Source of the DNA: Thiosulfativibrio sp964601165
GTDB taxonomy: Bacteria; Pseudomonadota; Gammaproteobacteria; Thiomicrospirales; Thiomicrospiraceae
NCBI GenBank assembly: GCA_964601165.1
Contig: CAZRMK010000004.1
Coordinates: 1-43,082, forward strand
Length of the DNA: 43,082 nt
Direction of reading: 5' to 3'
Positions 9,044 to 18,005 of the stretch are shown in pieces; within the stretch, counting starts at the first letter, position 1, and each line of letters starts with the position of its first letter. Both the position numbers and the translations under genes were made by a program. The notes under the pieces are model-generated. The model ran no database searches and was not told the origin of the DNA. It saw only the letters and a list, made by a program, of their open reading frames with translations.

Positions 9044-10018
9044 CTAGACAGTTTTTTTAAATTTCAAAACATGCGAGTTTTCCGTCAACCATGTTAAATA
9101 CTTTTCAATCCCTTCGGCAACCGTATAAAACTTTGTGTTATAGCCGGCAGCTCGTAATAATGAATTATCGGCTTGAGTAAAACTTTGATAAACCCCTTTT
9201 AGATTTTCTGGAAAATTTATATATTCAATTTCACCCTTAGAGTGGAACTTTATAACCGCCTCAGCAATGTTTTTAAAAGGCTCTGCAGCTCCAGGACCTA
9301 AATTAAAAACCCCTGACTTATCTGGGTTTTTCATAAACCATAGATTAACCTTAACGACATCTTCTACATACACAAAATCCCGTGTTTGCATGCCCTTATC
9401 GTAGCCATCATAAGCGCCAAACAATTTTAATTTTTCACCAGCTAGTATTTGATTATGTAATTTAAACGCTACGCTTGCCATATCGCCTTTATGCTGTTCA
9501 CGAGGACCATAAACATTAAAATAACGAAAACCCACCACCTGGCTCTCTGCTGAAGGCAAAATTTGACGAATATATTGATCAAATTGAAATTTAGAAAACC
9601 CATAAACATTCAAAGGCTTTTCGTATTGGCGATCTTCAATAAAGTCAGGACCATCTCCATAAACTGCAGCCGATGAAGCATAAAAAAATGGAATCTTACG
9701 GTTTAAACAATAGCTTAAAATGTCTTTAGAATACTCATAATTATTATCCATCATGAACTTGCCGTCCCACTGAGTGGTTGCAGAACAAGCTCCTTGGTGA
9801 AATACACACTCAATTCCAGGCAAGCCTTCTTCGGCAAAAATTCGAGTTTGAAAATCTTCTTTATCTAAATAATCAGCAAAATCACAATCTGCCAAATTAA
9901 TAAATTTCTTACCATTTTTTAAATTATCCACCACCAAAATATCGGTTCGACCCTGTTTATTTAGAGCTTTAACAATATTTGAACCAATAAATCCTGCACC
10001 GCCTGTGACAACAATCAT
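9044..10018 (-). CDS. hldD: ADP-L-glycero-D-manno-heptose 6-epimerase
   Basis: HldD (RfaD) makes ADP-L-glycero-D-manno-heptose, the heptose donor for the LPS inner core. The 324-aa sequence starts with the NADP-binding motif VTGGAGFIGSN and has the DNLKNGKKF segment typical of HldD, ASSAAVYG, and the catalytic YGFSK (YxxxK). The ATG at 10018 matches the family N-terminus. A TTG two codons upstream at 10024 has better spacing to the AGGA Shine-Dalgarno sequence, so either could be used. It heads a minus-strand run with three glycosyltransferase genes and is divergent from msbA, which fits LPS core assembly. Confidence 0.95.
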   Translation of the reverse strand: MIVVTGGAGFIGSNIVKALNKQGRTDILVVDNLKNGKKFINLADCDFADYLDKEDFQTRIFAEEGLPGIECVFHQGACSATTQWDGKFMMDNNYEYSKDILSYCLNRKIPFFYASSAAVYGDGPDFIEDRQYEKPLNVYGFSKFQFDQYIRQILPSAESQVVGFRYFNVYGPREQHKGDMASVAFKLHNQILAGEKLKLFGAYDGYDKGMQTRDFVYVEDVVKVNLWFMKNPDKSGVFNLGPGAAEPFKNIAEAVIKFHSKGEIEYINFPENLKGVYQSFTQADNSLLRAAGYNTKFYTVAEGIEKYLTWLTENSHVLKFKKTV

Positions 10019-10144
10019 TCCCAATTTTTTCCTAAAAGTTTAATTTACAAGATTTTATCATGTCTTAGATACGACATTAGGGTAAAATCCTTCAAATATT
10101 TATCATCAAAATCAAGTCATACACATACACATAAACAACTCAAT

Positions 10145-11881
10145 ATGAAGCAAGAACCGACAACTAAAGAACTTTACCTTAGGCTACTAAGCTACATCAA
10201 GCCCTACTGGAAAACAGTTATATTTATGCTGATTGCACTGGTCATTACTGCGGCAACACAACCCCTAATGCCAGCTTTACTCAAACCCTTAATTGATGAC
10301 AGTATGATTAAACAAGACATGGATGCCATTATTATGGTGCCATTGTTAATAGTTTTAGTTTTTATCGTCAAAGGCATCTCCGAATACTTTAGTAATATTT
10401 TAAGTGAATGGGTTGCTCAAAAAGCAATTTTAGATATTCGACAAGAAATGTTTAAAAAAATTAATAACCTGCCACTAGAGACCCTGCAAAACTACACTTC
10501 AGGAAAGCTAATTTCTAAAATTAGCTATGATGTTGCTCAGGTAGGCAGTACGTTGAGTGATGCTTGGGTCATTGTTATTCGAGACATTTTAATTATTATT
10601 GCTCTATTAGGTTTTTTATTTTATACCTCATGGCAACTCACGCTTCTCATTCTTATTGTAGGTCCTATTCTTGGCGTTATTATTAATAGTGCGGGGAAAA
10701 TGATGCGTGGCTCCAGCACTGAAATGCAAAATAACATGGGAGGAATGACCCAAGTATTAGAAGAAACTATTTCTGCTAACAAAGATATTAAAATCTACAA
10801 TTCTAACGCCTATGAAGAAAACAAGTTCTTTCATGTTGCCGAAGATTTTAGAGAAAACTCCATGAAAATTGCTAAAGTATCCGCAATAAACACCCCTTTA
10901 GTTCAAATATTGGCGGCTATTGCCCTCTCAGCAGTAATATACTTTATTTCTTTAATGAATAAAGATGGCATGTTTTCTCCTGGAGAATTTGTGGCATTTA
11001 TTGTCGCCACTGCTATGATTTTTAGCCCTATTCGGCGTTTAACCAACATCAATGAAACCATTCAAAAAGGTATGGCGGCAGCAAGCAGTATTTTTGAACT
11101 ACTCGATCAAGCCGATGAAGTTGATTTAGGGCAACAAGTAATTACCAAGCCCACTGGAAAAATCGATTTCAAACAAGTAACATTTCAATATAAAACCGCA
11201 GAACATCCTATATTATCAAAGCTATCTTTTACCATAGAAGCTCATACTACAGTTGCCTTAGTGGGTGAATCTGGTAGTGGTAAAACTACTATTGCCAACC
11301 TTATCTCGCGTTTTTTTATACCCTCTAAAGGAAAAATATTATTTGATGAGATTGATTTAGAATCTATTAAGTTAGTAGATCTCAGAAGTCATATTGCCCA
11401 CGTGAGTCAAGATGTTACCCTGTTTAACGATTCGATTAAAGCTAACATTGCCTATGGGCATACAGAATTTAATAAAACCCAAATTATTGCCGCGGCTAAA
11501 GCTGCTTATGCTTGGGATTTTATTGAAAAACTTCCTCAAGGGCTAGAAACCAATATTGGAGACGATGGCTCAAAACTTTCTGGCGGACAAAGACAACGTA
11601 TTGCCATCGCCAGAGCATTTCTTAAAAATGCTCCTATTTTAATCTTAGATGAAGCCACTTCTGCCCTCGATAATGAAAGTGAAGCCAAAATTCAAGCGGC
11701 ACTTCTAGAGCTTAGAAAAAACCGCACCGTTATTATTATTGCCCATAGATTAAGCACTATTGAATCTGCCGATAATATTATTGTCCTCAAAAAAGGTCAA
11801 ATTATCGAAACTGGCTCTCACCAAGAACTTATTTCCAACGCAGGTTATTACAAAGACCTGTATCAGCACGGGTTAAAATAA
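10145..11881 (+). CDS. msbA: Lipid A export ATP-binding/permease MsbA
   Basis: MsbA is the homodimeric ABC exporter that flips lipid A-core across the inner membrane. At 578 aa it matches the usual length (about 582). Six membrane segments occupy roughly residues 20-310. The ATPase domain has Walker A GESGSGKTT, signature LSGGQRQR, Walker B ILILDEATSALD and the switch His in IIIAHRLST. It is divergent from hldD and 10 bases upstream of an LpxL-type acyltransferase gene, an association that supports MsbA over other ABC exporters of the same fold. Confidence 0.93.
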   Translation: MKQEPTTKELYLRLLSYIKPYWKTVIFMLIALVITAATQPLMPALLKPLIDDSMIKQDMDAIIMVPLLIVLVFIVKGISEYFSNILSEWVAQKAILDIRQEMFKKINNLPLETLQNYTSGKLISKISYDVAQVGSTLSDAWVIVIRDILIIIALLGFLFYTSWQLTLLILIVGPILGVIINSAGKMMRGSSTEMQNNMGGMTQVLEETISANKDIKIYNSNAYEENKFFHVAEDFRENSMKIAKVSAINTPLVQILAAIALSAVIYFISLMNKDGMFSPGEFVAFIVATAMIFSPIRRLTNINETIQKGMAAASSIFELLDQADEVDLGQQVITKPTGKIDFKQVTFQYKTAEHPILSKLSFTIEAHTTVALVGESGSGKTTIANLISRFFIPSKGKILFDEIDLESIKLVDLRSHIAHVSQDVTLFNDSIKANIAYGHTEFNKTQIIAAAKAAYAWDFIEKLPQGLETNIGDDGSKLSGGQRQRIAIARAFLKNAPILILDEATSALDNESEAKIQAALLELRKNRTVIIIAHRLSTIESADNIIVLKKGQIIETGSHQELISNAGYYKDLYQHGLK

Positions 11882-11891
11882 AATATTAGTC

Positions 11892-12812
11892 ATGCCTGAA
11901 AACCACTTTAAAGTATCCTTTCTACATCCTAAATATTGGGGGATTTGGTTGGGGCTATCACTATTAAGACTTCTCTCTTTTGCCCCCTACTACCTTAAAT
12001 TTAAGATCGGCGATTTTATCGGTCAAATCATGTACAAGCTTGCTAAATCAAGAAGGGGTCTTGCTCTTAAAAACATAACCATGTGTTTTCCAGAAAAAAC
12101 CCCTTCTGAACATCAAAAGATTGTAAAAGATCATTTTAAATCTTTAGGCATCTATTTCATAGAAATGAGCATTAATTTATGGGGCAAGCACCGACATAAT
12201 AATTCAAAAAATGAATTTCAGCACTTTACTTATCATGGTCTGGAAAATTTAGAAAAGCATAATAATACTGGCATATTAATTTTAACTCCCCATTTCACTA
12301 CCCTTGAAATAACCGGATTAATGTTATCATTCATTACCTCTTACCGCCCTCTATATCGCCCCCATAACAACCCCTTAATGGAATATTGGATCACCAAAAG
12401 TCGTACCTATAAACGAACAGTGAACCAGAAAACCCTCCAAATCCTTCCCATATCTAACAAAGCAACCCGCACTCTCATTAAAGCCTTAAGAGCCAAAGTG
12501 GCAATAGGTATTCTACCCGACCAACGCTACCGTTCTAAAGGCAAAGTAGATGTACCTTTTTTTGGTGTATCCGCTCCCAGCAACCCTGGAATTAATAAGC
12601 TTGCCAAGTTAGGAAAAGCTAAGGTTCTACCCGTTTTTACCCGCCGTATCGGCTCAAAATACCAACTAACCATCTTACCTGCACTAGAAAACTTCCCTTC
12701 TGGAGATGACTATAAAGACACTCTACGACTGCATAAGCTTTATGAAGCAGAGATTAAAAAAAACCCATCTCAATACCTATGGACCCACAATCGTTGGGAC
12801 ATTTCCTTCTAA
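11892..12812 (+). CDS. lpxL: Lipid A biosynthesis acyltransferase, LpxL/HtrB family
   Basis: This 306-aa enzyme belongs to the LpxL/LpxM (HtrB) family, which adds secondary acyl chains to the Kdo2-lipid A precursor at the inner membrane. An N-terminal hydrophobic segment anchors the protein at about residues 15-30. The catalytic HX4E motif is in TPHFTTLEI, and PDQRYRSKGKVDVPFFG is the typical second block; the C-terminus has WTHNRW. The gene starts 10 bases after msbA and is surely in the same transcript. LpxL fits better than LpxM by context, but no residue seen here separates the two. Confidence 0.87.
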   Translation: MPENHFKVSFLHPKYWGIWLGLSLLRLLSFAPYYLKFKIGDFIGQIMYKLAKSRRGLALKNITMCFPEKTPSEHQKIVKDHFKSLGIYFIEMSINLWGKHRHNNSKNEFQHFTYHGLENLEKHNNTGILILTPHFTTLEITGLMLSFITSYRPLYRPHNNPLMEYWITKSRTYKRTVNQKTLQILPISNKATRTLIKALRAKVAIGILPDQRYRSKGKVDVPFFGVSAPSNPGINKLAKLGKAKVLPVFTRRIGSKYQLTILPALENFPSGDDYKDTLRLHKLYEAEIKKNPSQYLWTHNRWDISF

Positions 12813-12862
12813 CCACTCCAAGAAACCTCTGAACAAGCATTAATTTTAGCTAAGCTATTTAA

Positions 12863-12871
12863 TGGTATAAT
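12863..12871 (+). promoter_or_regulatory. Extended -10 promoter for ppc
   Basis: A TGGTATAAT sequence (TGn plus a perfect TATAAT) lies about 70 bases before the chosen ppc start. Extended -10 promoters need little -35 sequence, and none is clear here. It supports ppc having its own promoter after the msbA-lpxL unit. Confidence 0.45.
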
Positions 12872-12941
12872 CCTTCGCAATTTGAATTATGTTAGGCATT
12901 TGTACAAAACAATATGTCTCCTAAAAAAACTGGAAAAAAAT

Positions 12942-15731
12942 ATGGTTATAGAGCTTCGTGATAAACAACTCAGGTCTCGTGTTAAATTACTTGGAACTTT
13001 ACTAGGAGAGGTTATTCAAGCACAGGCTGGTGAAACCATTTTTAATGCTGTTGAAACTTTAAGACAAGGATATATCAAACTTCACGAGCAAGAAGAAGCT
13101 ACACTTAGATCTAAACTACAGTCTTTTATTGAAACTCAAAAACCAGATGATTTAATCTTAATCATACGTGCCTTTAACCTCTATTTTGGTCTAGTTAACC
13201 TAGCTGAAGAAGAGCACCAATACCATGAGCGTAAAAGCCAATTAAAATCTGATGGCCCGCTATGGATGGGATCCGTATTAAATACTATTGGAGAATTTAA
13301 AGAACAGGGTATGTCTGCGGAAGATCTCAAAACCTTATTAAATAAACTTAATTATGTGCCTGTTTTTACCGCTCACCCAACAGAATCAAAACGCCGTGCG
13401 GTTATGGATAATTTACGCCGAATTTTCTTAACCTTAAGCCAACTAGATGAAGCAGAAGCTTATAAAAATCCTTATGCACAAAAGGAAATTGTTAAAAAAT
13501 TAAAATATCAAATTCAGGTACTCTGGAAAACCGATGAAGTTCGTCGCATGAAACCCACAGTAACAGACGAAATAAGAAACGGCATTTATCACTTTCGTCA
13601 ATCTTTATTTAAAGCCATTCCAACAATTTATCGTTACATGGAAAGAGCTCTCAACCGACACTACCCAGATGACAATATAGCAACGCCTACCTTTTTAACC
13701 TTCGGCTCTTGGATTGGTGGTGATAGAGATGGCAATCCATTTGTAACCCACGATACCACAGTTAACGCTTTATTTATGCAATCTAGAGCTGTTTTATACG
13801 AATATCAACGCCAAGTATTTGATTTAAGCGCACAACTAACCCAATCAAAATTTATCAGTGAGATTGATAGTGAAATCATCAATCGAACCACCATTATTGA
13901 TTCCGATTTAAGCAAAAAAATATTCCACCGTAGAACAGACCGTTTTAGAGATGAGCCTTACCGCCGTTTTCTATACATCATACATGGACGCTTAAAAGAA
14001 AACTTAAAGTATGTTGAAGGCCACTTAAATGGTCACCCTGTTGAAAAAAGCCCCTTCGCTTATTCATCAGAAAATGACTTTCTTGCTGACCTCCAACTTA
14101 TCGACAAATCTTTACGCGGTCATGGTGACGAAGCTATAGCTGACGCTGACCTCAAGGATTTAATTCGACTAGTTCAAACTTTCGGATTCTACCTCATGCG
14201 TTTAGATATTCGCCAAGAGTCCAACGTTCACTCTGATGCTGTCGCCGATCTATTGCAACACATCAACATTGACTATAACAAATTATCCGAAACTGAACGC
14301 CTTGACATTCTAGCTTCTCAGGTATCTTCTGCCACCATTATTGACACCCAACATTTAGAACTAGACGCCATGACTACCGAAGTATTGGCAGTTTTTCATG
14401 TTATGAAAAAAATGCGTCAAGAAATCAGCCTAAAAGCTTTTAATAATTATGTTATTTCAATGACTCATGAAGCTAGCCACGTGATGGAAGTACTTTTTCT
14501 AGCCCATCAAGTAGGACTTGCTGGTTATAAATCTGGACAACCCTACTGTGATATTTGCATTGCTCCCCTATTCGAAACCATTGAAGATTTAGAACATATA
14601 GTACCCGTTACGGCTGCTCTGTTTAATAATTCAACTTATTTAGATTTGCTAGTAGCATCAGGCAATCAACAAGAAATTATGCTTGGATACTCGGACTCAG
14701 CAAAAGATGGCGGCAACCTCTCTTCTGCTTGGGGGCTGTATCAAGCTCAACAACAAATTATGGCATTAGCCGATCAATATAATATTGATTGCCGCTTGTT
14801 TCATGGTCGCGGAGGAACAGTCGGTCGTGGAGGCGGACCTACCCATACTGCTATTTTGTCACAACCCACAGGAACGGTTAGAGGAGAAATTAAATTTACC
14901 GAACAAGGTGAAGTGTTATCTTATAAATATAGCAATGCAGAAACCGCAATGTATGAAATTTCACTAGGTGTAACCGGTTTAATGAAGGCGAGCACCTGCC
15001 TAGTTAAAAAGCCAAAAGCGGACAACCCAGCTCACCTAGCAACCATGCAAACTCTATCTAAAGATGGCGAGCATGCCTTTAGGGAATTAACTGATAATAC
15101 CCCTGGGTTCTTTGATTTTTTCTATCAAGCCACACCTGTTACCGAAATTGGACTGCTAAACTATGGCTCACGCCCTTCACATCGTAAGAAAGGTAATTTA
15201 TCAAAATCTTCTATTCGTGCTATTCCTTGGATTTTTGGCTGGGCACAAGCACGCTTAACCTTCCCTGCTTGGTATGGAACTGGCTATGCCATTGATAAGT
15301 GGCAAAGAGAGCATGGCGACCAAATGATTAATGATATGTATCAAAACTGGCCGTTTTTTCGAGGACTTGTTAGTAACATCCAAATGGCACTATTTAAAAC
15401 AGATTTAGTGATTGGTAAAAACTACAGTTTATTAGGACAAGACGCTGAACTATCTAAACGGATTTACGACATGATAGCTGCTGAACACTCCCGCTCGGTT
15501 AAAACCCACTTAAACGTCAGTGGTAACGAATACCTTATGGCAGACACTCCGCAAATTGCTCTCTCTCTAACCAGAAGAACCCCCTATTTAGAACCCTTAA
15601 ACAACATTCAAATTGCTCTACTTAAACGTTATAAAGATGAATCTTTAACTGATGAAGAGCGTGATATTTGGTTAACTCCACTCCTAAACAGTATCAATGC
15701 GATTGCCGCTGGAATGCGTAATACTGGTTAA
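12942..15731 (+). CDS. ppc: Phosphoenolpyruvate carboxylase
   Basis: Ppc carboxylates phosphoenolpyruvate with bicarbonate to oxaloacetate, refilling the TCA cycle. Catalytic landmarks are VFTAHPTESKRR (active-site His), GSWIGGDRDGNPFVT, FHGRGGTVGRGGGPTHTAI (catalytic loop), PWIFGWAQARLTFPAW and the C-terminal MRNTG, which matches the conserved end of the family. The ATG at 12942 gives 929 aa and has a GGA Shine-Dalgarno sequence 7-10 bases upstream. A TTG at 12882 would add 20 residues not expected in the family. The gene stands alone between lpxL and panD. A SulP transporter that could carry bicarbonate lies 8 kb away, but a link is only speculation. Confidence 0.95.
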   Translation: MVIELRDKQLRSRVKLLGTLLGEVIQAQAGETIFNAVETLRQGYIKLHEQEEATLRSKLQSFIETQKPDDLILIIRAFNLYFGLVNLAEEEHQYHERKSQLKSDGPLWMGSVLNTIGEFKEQGMSAEDLKTLLNKLNYVPVFTAHPTESKRRAVMDNLRRIFLTLSQLDEAEAYKNPYAQKEIVKKLKYQIQVLWKTDEVRRMKPTVTDEIRNGIYHFRQSLFKAIPTIYRYMERALNRHYPDDNIATPTFLTFGSWIGGDRDGNPFVTHDTTVNALFMQSRAVLYEYQRQVFDLSAQLTQSKFISEIDSEIINRTTIIDSDLSKKIFHRRTDRFRDEPYRRFLYIIHGRLKENLKYVEGHLNGHPVEKSPFAYSSENDFLADLQLIDKSLRGHGDEAIADADLKDLIRLVQTFGFYLMRLDIRQESNVHSDAVADLLQHINIDYNKLSETERLDILASQVSSATIIDTQHLELDAMTTEVLAVFHVMKKMRQEISLKAFNNYVISMTHEASHVMEVLFLAHQVGLAGYKSGQPYCDICIAPLFETIEDLEHIVPVTAALFNNSTYLDLLVASGNQQEIMLGYSDSAKDGGNLSSAWGLYQAQQQIMALADQYNIDCRLFHGRGGTVGRGGGPTHTAILSQPTGTVRGEIKFTEQGEVLSYKYSNAETAMYEISLGVTGLMKASTCLVKKPKADNPAHLATMQTLSKDGEHAFRELTDNTPGFFDFFYQATPVTEIGLLNYGSRPSHRKKGNLSKSSIRAIPWIFGWAQARLTFPAWYGTGYAIDKWQREHGDQMINDMYQNWPFFRGLVSNIQMALFKTDLVIGKNYSLLGQDAELSKRIYDMIAAEHSRSVKTHLNVSGNEYLMADTPQIALSLTRRTPYLEPLNNIQIALLKRYKDESLTDEERDIWLTPLLNSINAIAAGMRNTG

Positions 15732-15776
15732 ATAGAGGATTTGGGAATATGATCGGTTTAATATATGAGGATAGGA

Positions 15777-15785
15777 TGCTATAAT
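15777..15785 (+). promoter_or_regulatory. Extended -10 promoter for panD
   Basis: A TGCTATAAT sequence, again TGn plus a perfect -10 hexamer, lies 37 bases before the panD start. There is a weak TTTAAT at 15757-15762 at -35 spacing. It suggests that panD is transcribed apart from ppc. Confidence 0.45.
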
Positions 15786-15821
15786 GTTCGGCTTATTTAA
15801 GATTGTTGTGGATTAAAATCA

Positions 15822-16208
15822 ATGCAAATCACTTTATTAAAATCTAAACTTCATCGAGTTACCACAACTCATGCAGAACTGGACTATGAAGGATCTTGTG
15901 CTATTGATTGCCACCTTTTAAAAGTGGCGGGTATTCGAGAATATGAACAAATTCAAATTTACAACATCAACAATGGTGAACGATTCACTACCTATGCAAT
16001 TAGTGCAGAAGAAAATAGTGGCATTATTTCAGTTAATGGCGCGGCGGCACATAAAGCCAACCCCGGTGACTTATTAATTATTGCAACCTATGTTATTTTA
16101 AACGAGTCAGAAGTCGAAAAATTTAAACCCGCCATGATCTACTTTGACAGCCACAATAAAATCACTCATTCACTTAATAGCATTTCCAAGCAATTAAGCA
16201 ATCTATAA
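15822..16208 (+). CDS. panD: Aspartate 1-decarboxylase precursor
   Basis: PanD makes beta-alanine from aspartate for pantothenate synthesis. The proenzyme cuts itself between Gly24 and Ser25, and Ser25 becomes the pyruvoyl cofactor. Here the site reads YEGSC with Gly24 and Ser25 in exactly that position. Lys9, Tyr22 and the GERFTTYAI segment are also conserved. The 128-aa length is normal. Unlike in E. coli, where panD sits with panB and panC, it lies about 2 kb from panC on the opposite strand, with the motor genes between. Confidence 0.95.
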   Translation: MQITLLKSKLHRVTTTHAELDYEGSCAIDCHLLKVAGIREYEQIQIYNINNGERFTTYAISAEENSGIISVNGAAAHKANPGDLLIIATYVILNESEVEKFKPAMIYFDSHNKITHSLNSISKQLSNL

Positions 16209-16220
16209 TTAAGCGTCTCC

Positions 16221-16385
16221 TTAAGGAAGAATTTAATAATCTCGATTAGAACTTTACTGAGAAAAAATACGCTACAAGTTTCGTTAAATGCGTTGTAATA
16301 GCTAGCTATTACGTCGAATTTTATGGAAGTTGTAGTGCATTTTAGCCAATAAAAAATAATTGGCGGTTGTTAAGTTCTTCCTTAA
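16221..16385. repeat. Possible 165-bp MITE-like structured element
   Basis: Sixteen-base inverted ends (TTAAGGAAGAATTTAA at 16221-16236 and its reverse complement with one mismatch at 16370-16385) enclose 133 bases in the 202-base gap between panD and motB. Inside is a perfect 18-bp palindrome (16295-16312, centre AGCTAGCT), nested within CTACAA/TTGTAG arms (16272-16277 and 16330-16335). There is no ORF. It may be a miniature mobile element or a structured 3' region shared by two convergent genes. Confidence 0.5.
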
Positions 16386-16410
16386 ATAACCTATCTACCA
16401 GACCATCATT

Positions 16411-17121
16411 CTATAGTTGAGATTTTGGCATTAACAAAATCTCAACTCTTCTATTCTTAGCGAAAGCCTCTGGTGTATCTTCATCAACTAAAGGTCGTGT
16501 TTCTGCCATACCAACAGCCCTGCCTTGAGAAGCATCAATAACGCCATCCCTAACTAGCTGATCAATAACTTTAGCTGCTCTCACGCTAGACAAACCCCAG
16601 TTTGAGCCAAACGGCCCGCCTCTTAATGGAACTTTATCTGTATGACCAACCGCAGTAACAGACAATTCAGGTGTCATATAAACATGTAATTTTCTCAGCA
16701 TAAATATCAACTCAGGCTTTAAGGTCGCCTGCCCGCTAGGAAACGAAATTATTTCTGAAAAACTAACTTTTATTTCATTTCTTTCTGGATCAAAATTAAT
16801 TTCAATATCTTGATCATAACGTTTCGTGGCATAGGTTTCAATTAAACTTTCATATAAAGGTTTTAAATCCTCAATAATAGTTACGCCATCTAACTCTAGA
16901 TCAGCAGCTTGCTCTTCCAGTTGCTGAAAAAACTCAACTTGGGTTAGGCTTAAGTCTCGTCCATGCCCTAAAGCGTAAGTTAATGAAATGACTATAGCCT
17001 TATACTTAACTTCATCCAAGGTTGACATAGCGAAAAGCAACACAAATACCGCCATCAATAGCGACATTAAATCAGCAAAGGTTGCCAGCCAGCCGGGGCA
17101 TGGCTTGATCTTTTTAGCCAT
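16411..17121 (-). CDS. motB: MotB/PomB-type flagellar motor stator protein
   Basis: This is the peptidoglycan-anchored stator subunit. One N-terminal membrane helix carries the ion-binding aspartate in TFADLMSLL, and the C-terminal OmpA-like domain has VGHTDKVPLRGG, SNWGLSSVRAAKVIDQL and AKNRRVEILL, which bind peptidoglycan. The ATG at 17121 overlaps motA by 8 bases; a GTG at 17145 would add eight residues and overlap by 32. The gene directly follows motA, as expected for a stator pair. No other flagellar gene is in the window, so whether it drives a flagellum or another motor-linked process cannot be told. Proton or sodium use is not decided by the sequence. Confidence 0.88.
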   Translation of the reverse strand: MAKKIKPCPGWLATFADLMSLLMAVFVLLFAMSTLDEVKYKAIVISLTYALGHGRDLSLTQVEFFQQLEEQAADLELDGVTIIEDLKPLYESLIETYATKRYDQDIEINFDPERNEIKVSFSEIISFPSGQATLKPELIFMLRKLHVYMTPELSVTAVGHTDKVPLRGGPFGSNWGLSSVRAAKVIDQLVRDGVIDASQGRAVGMAETRPLVDEDTPEAFAKNRRVEILLMPKSQL

Positions 17122-17878
17122 CTTCTTGCTCAATTTTCTTGCCACCTGCTAGGTAGCAAGAAAGTATATCCCGCATAATTGCCGGGTTTTGACTCAAAGA
17201 TATCGTTTTAATCGCATCAATAATCAATAACTGTTGTACCGACTCTATATGAGACGTGGCAGTAATTTTAGTCGACATCGGCAGGGCAAACATATTGGCA
17301 ATCATGGCTCCATACAAGGTAGTTAACATCGCCACTGCCATTGCAGGACCGATACTAGCAGGATCATCCAAGTTTGCTAACATCTGAATCAAGCCAACTA
17401 GAGTACCAATCATGCCAAAGGCAGGCGCAGCATCTCCAATCGCGTCAAATACCCCAGAACCTACTTCTGCACGGCTATTAAACTTATAATTCTGCTCTCT
17501 TAAAGAACTTAAAACAACATCAGAAGAATAACCATCGACCAGCATCCTAACGCCATTTGCATAAAACTCATGCTTTATTTCAAATGATTCTAAAGACAAT
17601 AGACCATTTTGACGCGAGGCTCTAAGAATATTCTCGGTTAAATCAACCAACTCATTTAAGTTTTGAATATCTTTAGGAGCTTTTAATACTGCAAAGGACA
17701 TCCCGATACCACTTTTAATTTCTGCAATTGAAAAACGCATCATCGTAACAGCAATAGTTCCACCAACAACAATCAACAAACCTGGTATATTAACAAAAAT
17801 TAAAACCGACGCGTTAAGTGACATTGCAACTATAACAATCACTACTCCAAGTATTAACCCACCCATTGTTGTCATCAT
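17114..17878 (-). CDS. motA: MotA/PomA-type flagellar motor stator protein
   Basis: This 254-aa inner-membrane protein has the MotA/PomA layout: two membrane helices near the N-terminus, a cytoplasmic domain of about 100 residues, and two more helices. The functionally important proline is in APAFGMIGTLVGLIQML, and the last helix contains LTTLYGAMIANMFALP. The length and the GTLVGLIQML segment are closer to PomA and short MotA than to the longer E. coli MotA (295 aa). It overlaps motB by a few bases, so the two are translated together. A dispersed palindrome lies just upstream. Confidence 0.88.
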   Translation of the reverse strand: MMTTMGGLILGVVIVIVAMSLNASVLIFVNIPGLLIVVGGTIAVTMMRFSIAEIKSGIGMSFAVLKAPKDIQNLNELVDLTENILRASRQNGLLSLESFEIKHEFYANGVRMLVDGYSSDVVLSSLREQNYKFNSRAEVGSGVFDAIGDAAPAFGMIGTLVGLIQMLANLDDPASIGPAMAVAMLTTLYGAMIANMFALPMSTKITATSHIESVQQLLIIDAIKTISLSQNPAIMRDILSCYLAGGKKIEQEDG

Positions 17879-17925
17879 AATTAGCTTATCTTTCTCTTTT
17901 TTAGAGGGCTACTCTTACTGTGTAA

Positions 17926-17956
17926 CCTAAATCATGCAAGTGCTTGCAGGGTTTAG
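17926..17956. repeat. Copy 2 of the palindrome, imperfect
   Basis: CCTAAATCATGCAAG followed by TGCTTGCAGGGTTTAG is a degenerate copy of the palindrome family (two changes from the 26862 copy in the outer arms, one at the centre). It lies in the gap between panC and motA, upstream of motA. Just after it comes GCAAGACCTTTTGCATA, which resembles the GAGACCTTTGCATAA element ends seen elsewhere in the window. Confidence 0.8.
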
Positions 17957-18005
17957 AGATGCAAGACCTTTTGCATATAAAAACTTAAAAAATTAAATAT
18001 GTTTT

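Noticed and set aside
12914..12961. 15-codon Lys-rich ORF overlapping the ppc start, possible leader peptide
   Set aside because: It has no ribosome binding site, and its A-rich codons follow from the AT-rich leader; nothing suggests regulation.
16411..17878. ExbB/TolQ and ExbD/TolR pair instead of motor stator
   Set aside because: The larger protein has four helices and the MotA proline motif, and the partner has an OmpA-like peptidoglycan-binding domain that ExbD and TolR lack.
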